Positions 37,524-46,693 are shown, counted from the stretch's first letter. The stretch: 64,000 bases of DNA from CAVVYA01 sp963752345 (GCA_963752345.1 CAVVYA010000017.1:310001-374000), one strand, 5' to 3'. The notes: generated by a model not told the origin, from the letters alone. Translations and numbers: made by a program.

Positions 37524-38282
37524 CTAAGCCGTTTTCCGGCGCCGGCGCAATGCGGCGAGGCCGAAAACGCCGGTCGCCAGCATCGCCAGGGTTGCCGGCT
37601 CGTTGACCGCGTTCGTATTGGTCGCCGTGGCCGTAAAGTCGGCGGTGATCAGCAGGCTCGCAGTGTTGTCCTCGCAATTGTACCACGACGAGCCGTTGAG
37701 GCTGGTATCGACACCTTCGCAAACACCCGTGCCATCCACCACGCTGTAGCGGAAGTCGCCGACGGTGAGGCCATTGAGATTGAAGGCGAGGTTGCTGAGG
37801 TCCGCCAGGGTGAAGCCGCCCATGCTGTCGCCGGCCGGATTGTCCGTGTTGAGGACCGACAGGTTGAACGTTTCGCTGTCGACGCTGACGTTCGGGTTGG
37901 TGAATGCGATGCGCAGCGTCCAGCGGAAGCCGAATTCGTCCGGCGTGATGCTGGCGTTCGTCGCGGCGTTGAACCAATCGAGCCGGGCGATGACAACATC
38001 GTTCGCATTGGTCGCGGTATCGATGTTGATATCGACCGATGTCAGGGTGCTGGCGTAGCCGATCTGATCGCCATCCTGACGATAGGGCCAGCGCAGCTGA
38101 GTGGCGGTGCCGTTGCTGGTGCTGACGATGCCGCATTCGCGGTCGTCGCCGCTTTTGTCGCAGTCGGTCAGATGAGAAAACGTGCCGCCGCTCGAACCGA
38201 CGATTGCCACGGCGGAAGCTTGGCCAGGAAGCGCGAGGGCAAGCAAGAGGGCAGCGGTGGCGCAGGCTGAACGAACGGTCAC
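37524..38282 (-). CDS. Exported protein with PEP-CTERM sorting signal
   Basis: A 252-residue protein with an N-terminal signal peptide (ACATAALLLALALPGQASAVA), a Ser/Thr/Asn-rich beta-type body with six cysteines, and the C-terminal NEPATLAMLATGVFGLAALRRRRKTA. That tail has the three parts of a PEP-CTERM sorting signal: xEPA, a hydrophobic helix and a basic end. Such proteins are processed by an exosortase and usually accompany exopolysaccharide genes. No exosortase is in the window. The body is not recognised. Confidence 0.82.
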   Translation of the reverse strand: MTVRSACATAALLLALALPGQASAVAIVGSSGGTFSHLTDCDKSGDDRECGIVSTSNGTATQLRWPYRQDGDQIGYASTLTSVDINIDTATNANDVVIARLDWFNAATNASITPDEFGFRWTLRIAFTNPNVSVDSETFNLSVLNTDNPAGDSMGGFTLADLSNLAFNLNGLTVGDFRYSVVDGTGVCEGVDTSLNGSSWYNCEDNTASLLITADFTATATNTNAVNEPATLAMLATGVFGLAALRRRRKTA

Positions 38283-38649
38283 GGGCGGATCCTTTCTCGG
38301 TTATCGGCGCGCGGCGCCCACGACGGCGTGGGTCGTCGGCGACGCAAGTTAAGCCATCAACCCTTAAGCACCCGTTGACGGACCCCGCGGCCGGTTGCGT
38401 GCGGCCGGCGTCTCGGGCGTCGCGCGGTTGAGACTCGAAACCGCCTCGATCTAATGGTTAACGGGGCAAGTGCAAGACAGGGCAGTCCTCGGAAGTAGCC
38501 ATGGAATTAAGCGCCGCAGTGCTCGTGTCAGCGCGGTTCTGGAGTTTTGATCATAGGCAATCGGGCAGGAGGAGAAGCGTCTCCAGACATCGTTGACCTT
38601 GTCTAGTCGCCCTGGTCCAGAGAGCTGCCCGCCCATCGGACTGCTTCCA
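38283..38649. other. Intergenic spacer, no gene seen
   Basis: Part of a 1-kb gene-poor stretch (38283-39303). This part contains only the likely promoter of the PEP-CTERM gene and GC-rich sequence; the reading frames present show no homology I recognise. Confidence 0.4.
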
Positions 38650-38837
38650 GAGAGCCTCCAGGGTGTGGTGACGATCTCGCCAGCGAAGACGGCCGGGGCT
38701 TGGGACGACAAGAGCAGAAGCGCCGAAGCCGTCACGGCGCCGGCTGAGAGCGCGCGGGCGTTACAACCTGCCCGCATTGCCAGCACTGGCGGGATTGCCC
38801 CCACGAACGGAAGCAGTACCGACAAGGCGACTTGCAC
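38650..38837 (-). pseudogene. Remnant of an MrpA/MnhA-type antiporter subunit N-terminus
   Basis: About 62 residues (starting MQVALSVLLPFVGAIPPVLAM and continuing to APAVFAGEIVTTPW) resemble the first transmembrane region of Mrp/Mnh/Pha antiporter subunit A, normally ~900 residues or more. Similarity stops and the frame continues into unrelated sequence before a stop at 38451. No other mrp gene is nearby, so this looks like a leftover of a deleted locus. Recognition is from memory of the family, so moderately sure. Confidence 0.5.
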
Positions 38838-39303
38838 GAGACGGAAACTCTGGTGCCAAGTGCGGCGGTTTGAGCGAGATGAGACCGAATTGTTGAGTTG
38901 AGAAGCAGCGTCAAGAAAACTCCGCCACCGGGCTAATCGAATCTCGCGTGTTGGCTGCGAGGGGTAAGTCAGCGAGACGAAGCGTAAGGTAAGATCGAGG
39001 GCGACGACGATGTATCTGGGCTACTGGCTTGTGAGCCTGCTGCATAGCACGGCTGCTTTGCAGACAAGGGATCACGGCGGTGGAAAGGCAAATGTCTTCG
39101 AGGCAGACCACGAATAAACCCCTGATCGCGCCAAGGATTTGTTGGCGACCACGGATCCTTCGTATTGCTCGGCGCCGGCAGGCGCTGAACCGGAAACCGC
39201 CGTATGCTTTTCGGCTTGTGACAAGGCCTGTTTCTCGAATAAGGTGACCCAATTGTTGCTGATATTATTTTTTATAAAACTGTTTTAAGAATCGGCACCT
39301 GGG
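38838..39303. other. Intergenic spacer, no gene seen
   Basis: Gene-poor sequence. Small open frames on both strands lack recognisable features. The final ~50 bases (around TTATTTTTTATAAAACTGTTTTAAG) are AT-rich and may be the promoter of the next gene. Confidence 0.4.
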
Positions 39304-39750
39304 ATGGCTCCTCTCCGGCAACTCACGTCACGAATGGTCATCGCGCTCGTACTCCTTGCCGCGAGCGTCGCCGTGGCGTCGGCCGCACCGCAGCATCACA
39401 TTTTTTCGGAAAAGCAGGCGAAATTCCTGGCGATAGGACCGGCGCTGGACAGCGGCGCGCATGACGGCACCATCGCCTGGAACGATGAAGAAACAGGGGC
39501 CATCATAAACAAGCCTCAACCATGGAGCGACGCCGAGGACGATCGACCGCCCATGCTCCACCGCGCAAGCAGCGCCAGCACGTTGACCATACTGCCCGTT
39601 GTATTGCTGCCTTTTGTCTTCGACCTCCTCACACTGTCCGTTCCTCAGCATTTCTCCATCGACAGTACCCGCTGCTGGATGGCGGCCGACATCCAAGCTC
39701 GTCGAAACTCCGCACAAAACGGGCCCGCCGTCCGCCTGATCTTCGCATAA
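39304..39750 (+). CDS. Hypothetical exported or membrane protein
   Basis: A 148-residue unrecognised protein. It has an N-terminal signal-like helix (MVIALVLLAASVAVASAAP), a polar middle (residues ~30-85) and a second hydrophobic segment TLTILPVVLLPFVFDLLTL (~95-115). An AT-rich promoter-like tract precedes it and the TctA-TctB fusion gene follows 128 bp later. It might be a small accessory protein, but its reality rests only on these features. Confidence 0.45.
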   Translation: MAPLRQLTSRMVIALVLLAASVAVASAAPQHHIFSEKQAKFLAIGPALDSGAHDGTIAWNDEETGAIINKPQPWSDAEDDRPPMLHRASSASTLTILPVVLLPFVFDLLTLSVPQHFSIDSTRCWMAADIQARRNSAQNGPAVRLIFA

Positions 39751-39878
39751 CCGACAATTCCGCGAAGCCGGTTTCGTCTATGCATCCAATAAGCCAGTCA
39801 GCTCACGACTCGTGTCATGACCATTCGGTCAATACGAGGCGTGCGTTGACTGCTCGATGAATTCATTCTCGGGATCAG

Positions 39879-41954
39879 ATGATGGAAGTTTCGATGCTGG
39901 CCGCCGCGGGGGAAGCCCTGGCGATCATGTTCAACCTCGAGCGGATGGGATTTCTGGCGCTAGGGGTCGTTATGGGGCTCATGCTGGGCATCATTCCCGG
40001 CATTGGCGGCCTGGTGGGCATGGCCCTGCTCCTGCCATTCACCTTCGACATGGATCCCTTCGCGGCGTTCGCGATGCTGCTGGGCATGAGCGCCGTCACA
40101 AATACGTCGGACACGATTCCCGCCATCTTGTTCGGCGTGCCCGGAACGTCGGGCGCGCAGGCGACGGTGCTCGATGGCCTGCCCATGTCGAAGAAGGGCG
40201 AGGCCGGCAGGGCTCTGAGCGCGGCTTACATGGCCTCGCTGATCGGCGGCATATTCGGCGCGCTCCTGCTCGGTCTATCGATCCCGGCGCTGCGCCCGGT
40301 GATGCTGTATATCGGCTCGCCCGAATTGCTTGCCCTGGCGGTCTTCGGCATCTCCATGGTGTCTTCGCTGTCGGGCAGCGCGCCGCTGCGCGGCTTGGCC
40401 GCCGCGAGCTTCGGCCTCATGTTGGCGATGATCGGCTCCGATCCGCAGACCGGTACGCTGCGCTGGACGCTTGATAGTCTTTATCTCTGGGACGGTCTGC
40501 CGCTCGTACCTATGGTCCTCGGCTTGTTTGCGCTCCCCGAGCTGGCGGATTTGACGGTTACCCGTTCCGCAATTTCGGAGGAGGGGTCGAAATACGACGT
40601 CAAGGCGGGAATGAAACAGGGCTTCAAGGACGCCTTCAGGAATTGGTGGTTGGTCATCCGCTGCGGCGCGCTCGGCGCCGGAATTGGCGCAATCCCCGGC
40701 ATGGGTTCCTCCGTCGTGGACTGGATCGCCTACGGGCATGCGCTGCAGACCGAGAAGGACGCACAAAAGACCTTCGGCACCGGCGACGTTCGTGGCGTCA
40801 TCGCGCCGGAAAGCGCGAACAACTCGATCAATGGCGGCACGCTGGTGCCGACGATCGCGTTTGGCGTACCCGGCAGCGCGGGCATGGCGATCCTGCTCGG
40901 CGCCTTCCTGATCCACGGCCTGGTTCCGGGGCCGGACATGTTGACCAAGAACCTGCACGTGACCTACTCCATGGTCTGGTCCATCGCGATGGCCAATATT
41001 CTCGGCGCCGGTCTGTGTTACTTGTTCAGTGGCCAGTTCGCCAAGCTGGCCTTGCTGCGCTATACGATCATCGTGCCACCCGTCCTGGCGATCATGTATA
41101 TGGGCGCGTTCCAGGCGTCGCGGCAGTGGGGCGATCTCTATGTCCTGCTGATTTTCGGTGTGCTCGGATGGAGCATGAAACATCTGAAATGGCCGCGCCC
41201 GCCGATGATCTTGGGCGTGGTCCTGGGCGGCATCCTTGAACGCTACATGTTCATTTCGGTCCAACGCTACAATACCGAGTGGCTGCTTCGTCCTGTCGTA
41301 ATCGGGTTGCTGATTCTGGCGGCATTATCCTTGCTGCGTCCGTTTATCCAAGACGTCAGGATCCAGGGCGGCCTCAGGAACATGGTGCTGAACCTCGGCA
41401 AGCCGACGTTCCGCCTCACAGACCTGGCATACATATTTTTCATCGCGGTCGTCGGTGTCATGCTGTGGCAGGCTTCGGGCTGGAATCACGACGCCAAGCT
41501 CGTGCCGATGATCGTCGGTGTTACGGCGCTTGCTTGCATGGTGATCAGCCTCCTGTATCAAGTCTGCCGTCGGCCTGGGACCCAGCGAGTCCACGGTCTG
41601 GCGGAAGCGGCCAGAGAGAAGGTCATCGCGAAGCTGCACATGGACACCAAAACCGACTTATCTACTCTGTCGACTCGAACGGTAGCGAAGCGCATCACGA
41701 TCTTCTTCGGCTATCTGATCGGTTTCATGCTCTCGTCGGCAGCCATCGGCATGCTGCCGACTTTGCCGCTATTCGTCATCATGTTCATGCGGTTCGAGGG
41801 CCACGAGCGGTGGACACTCGTGTTGGCCCAGGCCATCTGGATCACCTTGGCGATGTGGCTCTTGTTCGACAAGCTGTTGACCGTTCCCTGGCCGCAGACC
41901 CTGCTTGGAGTGGAGTTCCCGGCGATCAAAGCCCTCGGCATACCTAGCATCTAG
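39879..41954 (+). CDS. Tripartite tricarboxylate transporter permease, TctA-TctB fusion
   Basis: At 691 residues this is ~190 longer than a normal TctA. Residues 1-~500 are a TctA permease with the family hallmarks LGIIPGIGGLVGMALLLPFTF, TSDTIPAILFGVPGTSGAQATVLDG, GAIPGMGSSVVDWIAYGHA and FGVPGSAGMAILLGAFLIHG. Residues ~510-691 add about four more helices (LAYIFFIAVVGVMLWQASG, LVPMIVGVTALACMVISLL, ITIFFGYLIGFMLSSAAIGML, LAQAIWITLAMWLLFDKLL) in the layout of the small subunit TctB. It moves carboxylates with sodium or proton, fed by a periplasmic TctC; no TctC is adjacent. Alternative ATG starts exist at 39882 and 39894. Confidence 0.88.
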   Translation: MMEVSMLAAAGEALAIMFNLERMGFLALGVVMGLMLGIIPGIGGLVGMALLLPFTFDMDPFAAFAMLLGMSAVTNTSDTIPAILFGVPGTSGAQATVLDGLPMSKKGEAGRALSAAYMASLIGGIFGALLLGLSIPALRPVMLYIGSPELLALAVFGISMVSSLSGSAPLRGLAAASFGLMLAMIGSDPQTGTLRWTLDSLYLWDGLPLVPMVLGLFALPELADLTVTRSAISEEGSKYDVKAGMKQGFKDAFRNWWLVIRCGALGAGIGAIPGMGSSVVDWIAYGHALQTEKDAQKTFGTGDVRGVIAPESANNSINGGTLVPTIAFGVPGSAGMAILLGAFLIHGLVPGPDMLTKNLHVTYSMVWSIAMANILGAGLCYLFSGQFAKLALLRYTIIVPPVLAIMYMGAFQASRQWGDLYVLLIFGVLGWSMKHLKWPRPPMILGVVLGGILERYMFISVQRYNTEWLLRPVVIGLLILAALSLLRPFIQDVRIQGGLRNMVLNLGKPTFRLTDLAYIFFIAVVGVMLWQASGWNHDAKLVPMIVGVTALACMVISLLYQVCRRPGTQRVHGLAEAAREKVIAKLHMDTKTDLSTLSTRTVAKRITIFFGYLIGFMLSSAAIGMLPTLPLFVIMFMRFEGHERWTLVLAQAIWITLAMWLLFDKLLTVPWPQTLLGVEFPAIKALGIPSI

Positions 41955-42152
41955 GGGCGTAATTCGTCTTTTTTGAATCGCTCTGGGTGCGACTTGTGAT
42001 TCGAGATGCGGGCTGGATTGGAGGCCAGTGTCACAGGGTGGAGCCCTGTTCTGAGGATTGCGGGTTCGCGTGGTTTGTCAGGTCGAGGCCGGACTTCTTC
42101 ACCAGCTGCTGCTCAAGAGGGTGGCGCGCCGGCGGATTGTGAAGGTGGTTGC

Positions 42153-42737
42153 ATGACGTGGCGGAAGATAGCGACGAGTGGTCTTGGAGTGGCGGCAGCC
42201 TTGGCGATGATCGCGGCATCGGCGGCGGCGCGTCCGGCTGGACAAAATGCCGTGACCGTCTTCGGGGCGCAACTGACCGACAACAAGTGGAAGGAGCTTG
42301 CGACTCTGGACGATGTCAGCATGCGCGACGCCTACCTGCTGGGGGTCGGGCTTTCCCGCGAGATTGCCGGAGGCGACACCTGGGCGCTCGAGATCGAAGG
42401 TCAGACCGCGCGACATTTTGGTTCGCAGCATCTCTGGGAGTTCAACGGCCTCGTCATGGGTCGGTGGCGGAGTTTTCCCTGGAACGATAGGCTGCCCACC
42501 AGCGTCGCATTCGGCGCCGGCCCATCCTACACGAGCAAGGTCCCGCCCGAGGAAATCGCCATGAGCGGCGACAGCGCCCGTTGGCTGATCTATTGGACTG
42601 CGGAACTTGAGGTCGGGCTACCCGAGAGTTCTTGGAGCGCCATCACCCGATTGCACCACCGTTCCAACGGTTATGGCGTCGTAGCCGAGAATGGCGGGTC
42701 TAACTGGCTGACGGTCGGGCTGCGCCGCAGGTTTTAG
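42153..42737 (+). CDS. Acyloxyacyl hydrolase / PagL-like lipid A deacylase
   Basis: A 194-residue outer-membrane beta-barrel candidate: signal peptide (VAAALAMIAASAAARPA), alternating hydrophobic strands and a C-terminal Phe (TVGLRRRF). Near the end RLHHRSNGYGVVAENGGSNW contains the His-Ser-Asn pattern of the PagL active site. PagL removes the 3-O acyl chain from lipid A. The ATG at 42153 gives a clean signal peptide; longer in-frame starts would not. The assignment is by motif and topology, not strong identity. Confidence 0.7.
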   Translation: MTWRKIATSGLGVAAALAMIAASAAARPAGQNAVTVFGAQLTDNKWKELATLDDVSMRDAYLLGVGLSREIAGGDTWALEIEGQTARHFGSQHLWEFNGLVMGRWRSFPWNDRLPTSVAFGAGPSYTSKVPPEEIAMSGDSARWLIYWTAELEVGLPESSWSAITRLHHRSNGYGVVAENGGSNWLTVGLRRRF

Positions 42738-43074
42738 GTTCTTCGGGCTTTTCCGTCATCCGGGCGAAAAGTCGCGGTATATGAACGACGAACTGTGGTC
42801 TAGGCGAATGCCACCTTCGAGAATTTAGACTGGGCGGAGCTTAAGGAACTCGATCGGTGTGAAGATAGCGATCGTGGCGATGCCACGAGTCGTGGCTCAT
42901 CTCAGTGCGGTGCCTGGCGCTGCTCCGTTCGCCATATCGGATCGCGCAGAGATTGCGGCGGGTACCGTGCAGGACATCGGGCCGCGGTTTGACAAAGCGG
43001 CGGAAACAGAGCAGCTTTTTTCAGCTGGCTTTGCCAGAACAGCGTCCAGCAATGCCATACTGGGGGTCTGAAAT
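42738..43074. other. Spacer before the GMC dehydrogenase genes
   Basis: A 337-bp stretch. A 70-codon frame from a GTG at 42859 to a TGA at 43071, three bases before the next gene, is preceded by AAGGAA but resembles nothing known and is not called. The region likely carries the promoter of the dehydrogenase operon. Confidence 0.3.
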
Positions 43075-43584
43075 ATGACAACCGTCGCGCATCCGCGGGC
43101 GCTGAGTGCCGCCGAGTTCAGGACCGTCGAGGCCATCGCGGAGCGCATCATCCCCACCACCGATACGCCCGGTGCGATTGAGGCTGGCGCCGCCAACTAC
43201 ATCGATGAAGCCTTGGCCGGCCCTTACGGTCGGCTACTCGCTACCTATCAGGACGGTATTGCCGCACTCGACCGCCATTGCAGAGCGGCCTTCGGCCTGA
43301 CCTTTGCCGACTTGCGCGCCGACCAGCAGGACGGGATTCTCGAGGCTCTCGAAGCCGGAACGATCAAGGATGTAGCCGATGGTCGGAAGTTTTTTGATCT
43401 CGTGCTCGCCCATGTGATGGAAGGGGTATTCGGCGATCCGCAATATGGCGGCAACCGTGACCTCATCGGCTGGAAGCTGGTCGGTTTCCCGGGGCAGCGT
43501 TACGGCTACCCCGAGGCTTACATCAACAAAGTGGTTGATCTCGAACCGATCGCAGACGACGGGTTACCGCGGAAGTGGGACTGA
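43075..43584 (+). CDS. Gluconate 2-dehydrogenase subunit 3 family protein
   Basis: A 169-residue small subunit: LSAAEFRTVEAIAERIIPTTDTPGAIEAGAANYIDEAL and the C-terminal NRDLIGWKLVGFPGQRYGYPEAY are typical. In the known complexes this subunit carries a Tat signal and escorts the GMC subunit to the periplasm; here no twin-arginine signal is visible at the annotated start. It is three bases upstream of the GMC subunit gene, clearly one operon. The cytochrome c subunit of the full complex is missing from the neighbourhood. Confidence 0.88.
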   Translation: MTTVAHPRALSAAEFRTVEAIAERIIPTTDTPGAIEAGAANYIDEALAGPYGRLLATYQDGIAALDRHCRAAFGLTFADLRADQQDGILEALEAGTIKDVADGRKFFDLVLAHVMEGVFGDPQYGGNRDLIGWKLVGFPGQRYGYPEAYINKVVDLEPIADDGLPRKWD

Positions 43585-43587
43585 GCC

Positions 43588-45276
43588 ATGGTTGCTAAGA
43601 TTGCCGATGTGTGTGTGGTCGGCATGGGAGAAGCCGGCGGCATTCTCGCCAAGGAACTCGGGAGCGCCGGCCTGCAAGTCGTCGCCTTCGAGCGCGGAGA
43701 CGTGCTCAAGCGCGAGGACTACGGCGTGCGCGATTCGATCAAGTTCACGGTTCGCCTGGGCATGCAGGAATATATGCGTCACGAGCCGACCACACATCGC
43801 AGCAGCCCGGACAAGCCCGCCGTCCCGCGCTACTCCACGACCAGCGCGCTCGGCGGGCGGATGTTCACTTGGACCGGGCAATCGGCGCGCTTCTCCCCGG
43901 ACGTCTTCAAGGTTTACACCGACGAGATTGCCAGCGGCGTCGCTGAACGGGCCGGCGCCGACCTGACCGGCTACGACATTCTCGATTGGCCGATCGGCTA
44001 CGACGACCTCGAGCCCTACTACGAAAAATTCGAATGGGAATTCGGCGTCTCAGGCGGGGGTGCGCCGAATCCCTTCGCCGGACCGCGCAAGAAGGGCTAT
44101 CCGATGCCCCCTCTGCGCCGCAACGCCAGAATGGAATTGTTCGAGGCGGCGTGCAAGAAGCTCGGCTATCACCCCTACCAAAACGCCGCTGGCATCAACT
44201 CCCGGCCCTACCGCCCGCCGGCACCCTATGACACGCGCATCGAGGAACGGCCGGCGTGCGTCTATTGTGGCCATTGCAACTACTACGGCTGCCATGTCCA
44301 TGCCAAAACCTGGCCGGCACATACCGTCATTCCGGTGGCCTTGAAGACGGGCAATGTCGATCTCAGGACCAACACCAAGGTCTTCCGCATCGATTCCGAC
44401 GATGCGGGGCGGGCCACTGGCGTCAGCTATTTCACGCCGGAAGGCGACATCGAGCAGCAGCGCGCCCGCGTCGTAATCCTGAGCGGCTTTACCTTCGAGA
44501 ACTCGCGCCTGCTCCTGCTTTCCGGCAAAGACGGCGATGCACGGGGTCTCGCGAACTCCAGCGGCACCGTGGGCAAGGGCCTGTGCGGCCACGGCGACGT
44601 GCATACCATCGGCCTGTTCGACGATTTCGTGGTCAACGATTTCGTCGGTCCGAACACCGCCGCCATCCGGATGGATGATTTCAACGGCAATAACTTCGAC
44701 CATACGGGCGTTGGCTTTATTCGCGGCGCCGCCGTTGGGACGAGCGGCAATGGCGCGCCGGTTCAGTGCTACGACGTGGTGCCACCGGACGTCCGCCAGT
44801 GGGGCAAGGAATTCAAGGAGTACTTCGCGCGTTATTACACGCGAAACTTCGATATCAATTCGGCGACCGAAGCGCTCCCCCACCGTGACAACTACATCGA
44901 TCTCGATCCGAGCATGAAGGATAAATGGGGCGTTCCTGTCCCCCGGGTGACTTTCTCGTTTCACCAGAACGAGAAAAGGCTGCAAAGCTTTATCACCGAG
45001 ATTCAGCAAAAATTGATGCGCGCCGCGGGCGCCAGCAAGGTGTGGTCGAAGCAGCCGCGCGGCGGCCAGCGTTGGATCGGCGGCACCCGCATGGGCGCCG
45101 ATCCAAAGACCTCGGTGGTCAACGGCTATTGCCAGTCGCACGACATGCCCAATCTGTTCGTGCTGGGCGCCTCGACCTTCACGACCCTGTCAGGCTATCC
45201 GGCGACGGCGACCATCGGCGCGCTGTGCTACCGCACCGCGGATTACGTCAAAAGCCAGCGCGACTGGTTTGCGTGA
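43588..45276 (+). CDS. GMC family FAD-dependent oxidoreductase (sugar/gluconate dehydrogenase-like large subunit)
   Basis: A 562-residue flavoprotein. The FAD loop is VCVVGMGEAGGILAKELGSAG. A compact cysteine cluster, CX2CX2CX4C (CVYCGHCNYYGC, residues ~225-236), may ligate an Fe-S centre as reported for related FAD-glucose dehydrogenases. The substrate/C-terminal domain has RWIGGTRMGADPKTSVVNGYCQSHDMPNLFVLGASTF. With subunit 3 just upstream it forms a membrane-linked sugar or sugar-acid dehydrogenase passing electrons to quinone or cytochrome. The actual substrate is unknown. Confidence 0.9.
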   Translation: MVAKIADVCVVGMGEAGGILAKELGSAGLQVVAFERGDVLKREDYGVRDSIKFTVRLGMQEYMRHEPTTHRSSPDKPAVPRYSTTSALGGRMFTWTGQSARFSPDVFKVYTDEIASGVAERAGADLTGYDILDWPIGYDDLEPYYEKFEWEFGVSGGGAPNPFAGPRKKGYPMPPLRRNARMELFEAACKKLGYHPYQNAAGINSRPYRPPAPYDTRIEERPACVYCGHCNYYGCHVHAKTWPAHTVIPVALKTGNVDLRTNTKVFRIDSDDAGRATGVSYFTPEGDIEQQRARVVILSGFTFENSRLLLLSGKDGDARGLANSSGTVGKGLCGHGDVHTIGLFDDFVVNDFVGPNTAAIRMDDFNGNNFDHTGVGFIRGAAVGTSGNGAPVQCYDVVPPDVRQWGKEFKEYFARYYTRNFDINSATEALPHRDNYIDLDPSMKDKWGVPVPRVTFSFHQNEKRLQSFITEIQQKLMRAAGASKVWSKQPRGGQRWIGGTRMGADPKTSVVNGYCQSHDMPNLFVLGASTFTTLSGYPATATIGALCYRTADYVKSQRDWFA

Positions 45277-45457
45277 GGCAGTGTGGGGGAAGCAGACAGC
45301 GCGTGGGACGTGTCCTCTGCCATCCGATCTCCGCGTGTACAAGCAAGAGGCTGGTCGGCCGGATTGGACCCATCATGCCATGAGTCGGAAATCATTCGAT
45401 GTGCAACGCACCCCAGATGTCGGTGGGAGTCTGTCTTCGGTGGGTTGGATCAGGCCA

Positions 45458-45486
45458 AAAAAAATGCCGGACCCGAAGGTCCGGCA
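45458..45486 (-). terminator. Terminator facing the LysR gene
   Basis: TGCCGGACC-CGAA-GGTCCGGCA is preceded by eight A residues, which read as a T8 run on the minus strand. It would end transcripts of the lysR/trxB genes, about 290 bases after the lysR stop. Confidence 0.75.
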
Positions 45487-45520
45487 AGTTTAACAGGGAG
45501 GCTTCACGTCTGGGAGACGT

Positions 45521-45541
45521 AGGGTCCCGAAGGACCCTTTT
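45521..45541 (+). terminator. Candidate terminator of the GMC operon
   Basis: AGGGTCC-CGAA-GGACCCT followed by TTTT lies 245 bases after the GMC stop. Confidence 0.55.
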
Positions 45542-45778
45542 CCGGGCCTTGCACCCGGAACTCGGAGGTCAGGCCGGGATTTCTCCAGCGGCATGACCGA
45601 AACTTGGACCAAGTATGCTGCAATGCAATATCGCAATGCAACAACTCAGTGAGGTAAACCTACGTTTTTCGCGGCGAGGAGGGTAGCCCTGATTTGGAAG
45701 CCCGGCCATGCAGAAACTGCATGGCTTCCGATTCCCTCATTAAATCCACGACCCGGGCGATTGTTCCGGCGGCAATCC

Positions 45779-46669
45779 TCAAAACTCGGTTTCGGCGATT
45801 TTCCGCACCAGGAAATCCCGGAAAACCGCGATTCGCTTGGAATGCCGGAGTTCCTCCGGATAGACGAAATAGGCGTCGAAGCTCGGACCTTCAAGCTCCG
45901 GCAGGATACGGACCAGGTTGCTCGAATATTGACGCACCGTGTAGTCGGGCAGCGCGGCGATGCCGACGCCGGTCTGCACTGCGCGATACATCGCATAAAT
46001 GTTGTTCACTTTGAGAATGCGCGGCTGGAGATCGCGGCTGCGGATGAATTCCAGCAGCCAATTGATATTGGTGATCGGCGGCCGCGTATCTTCGCCGTAG
46101 ACGATCATCAGATGCTGGGCGAGATCCTCGGGCGTCTGCGGCATGGGATTTTTCTTGAGATAATCCGACGAGGCGTAGACATGAAGATGCATGGTCAGCA
46201 GCCGGCGCTGGATCAGGTCTGGCTGGTGCGGGGCATGCAGGCGGATCGCCACATCCGCTTCGCGCATATTGAGATCGACTTCGCCCTCGTTGAGCAGCAG
46301 CGACACCGAGATATCGGGATAGAGGTCGAGAAATTCCTTCATGCGCGGCGTCAGCCAGATCGAGCCGAACGCCACCGTGGTGCTGACCTTGAGCGGGCCC
46401 TTCGGCCGGTCGGTGCTCTCGGTAAGCAGCGCCTGGGTCGTCGCCAGCTTGGCGAATACCTCGCGCGTGGTCTTGTAGAGCAGCTCGCCTTGCTCGGTGA
46501 GGATGAGGCCGCGTGCATGGCGGTGAAAGAGCGGCGCCTTGAGGCTCGCTTCGAGTGCGCTGATTTGCCGGCTGACCGCCGATTGGCTGAGATTCAGCGT
46601 TTCGCCCGCATGGGTGAAGCTGCCCGCCTCGGCGACCGCGTGAAAAACCCTAAGCTTGTCCCAATCCAT
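45779..46669 (-). CDS. LysR family transcriptional regulator
   Basis: A 296-residue LysR protein. The helix-turn-helix is MDWDKLRVFHAVAEAGSFTHAGETLNLSQSAVSRQISALEASL, with effector domain motifs such as TVAFGSIWLTPRMKEFLDLYPDISVSLLL. It starts 24 bases after the trxB stop on the same strand. A LysR gene directly after trxB recurs in many alphaproteobacteria, pointing to a linked role, although the regulator's targets are not defined. Confidence 0.92.
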   Translation of the reverse strand: MDWDKLRVFHAVAEAGSFTHAGETLNLSQSAVSRQISALEASLKAPLFHRHARGLILTEQGELLYKTTREVFAKLATTQALLTESTDRPKGPLKVSTTVAFGSIWLTPRMKEFLDLYPDISVSLLLNEGEVDLNMREADVAIRLHAPHQPDLIQRRLLTMHLHVYASSDYLKKNPMPQTPEDLAQHLMIVYGEDTRPPITNINWLLEFIRSRDLQPRILKVNNIYAMYRAVQTGVGIAALPDYTVRQYSSNLVRILPELEGPSFDAYFVYPEELRHSKRIAVFRDFLVRKIAETEF

Positions 46670-46693
46670 TCCGCTGTGGCGCCTACGCTTGGA

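Larger units (their letters stand above)
45277..45778. other. Intergenic spacer with two hairpins
   Basis: About 500 bp without a supported gene, between the convergent GMC dehydrogenase and LysR genes. It holds two terminator-like hairpins (45458-45486 and 45521-45541), listed separately. Confidence 0.5.

Noticed and set aside
35989..38136. A 715-codon minus-strand open frame over dps and msrP
   Set aside because: It overlaps two strongly supported genes on the other strand, and its composition (Arg/Gly/His-rich) is that of a GC-driven shadow frame.
38911..39252. A 113-codon minus-strand frame in the gene-poor stretch
   Set aside because: No motif, no ribosome site and unusual composition; not distinguishable from chance.
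42859..43071. A 70-codon frame ending three bases before the GMC subunit 3 gene
   Set aside because: The tight spacing is suggestive but the sequence has no recognisable feature and begins at a weak GTG, so it is only mentioned with the spacer.
45283..45596. Several small plus-strand frames after the GMC gene
   Set aside because: They overlap each other and the terminator hairpins, and no protein feature is visible.
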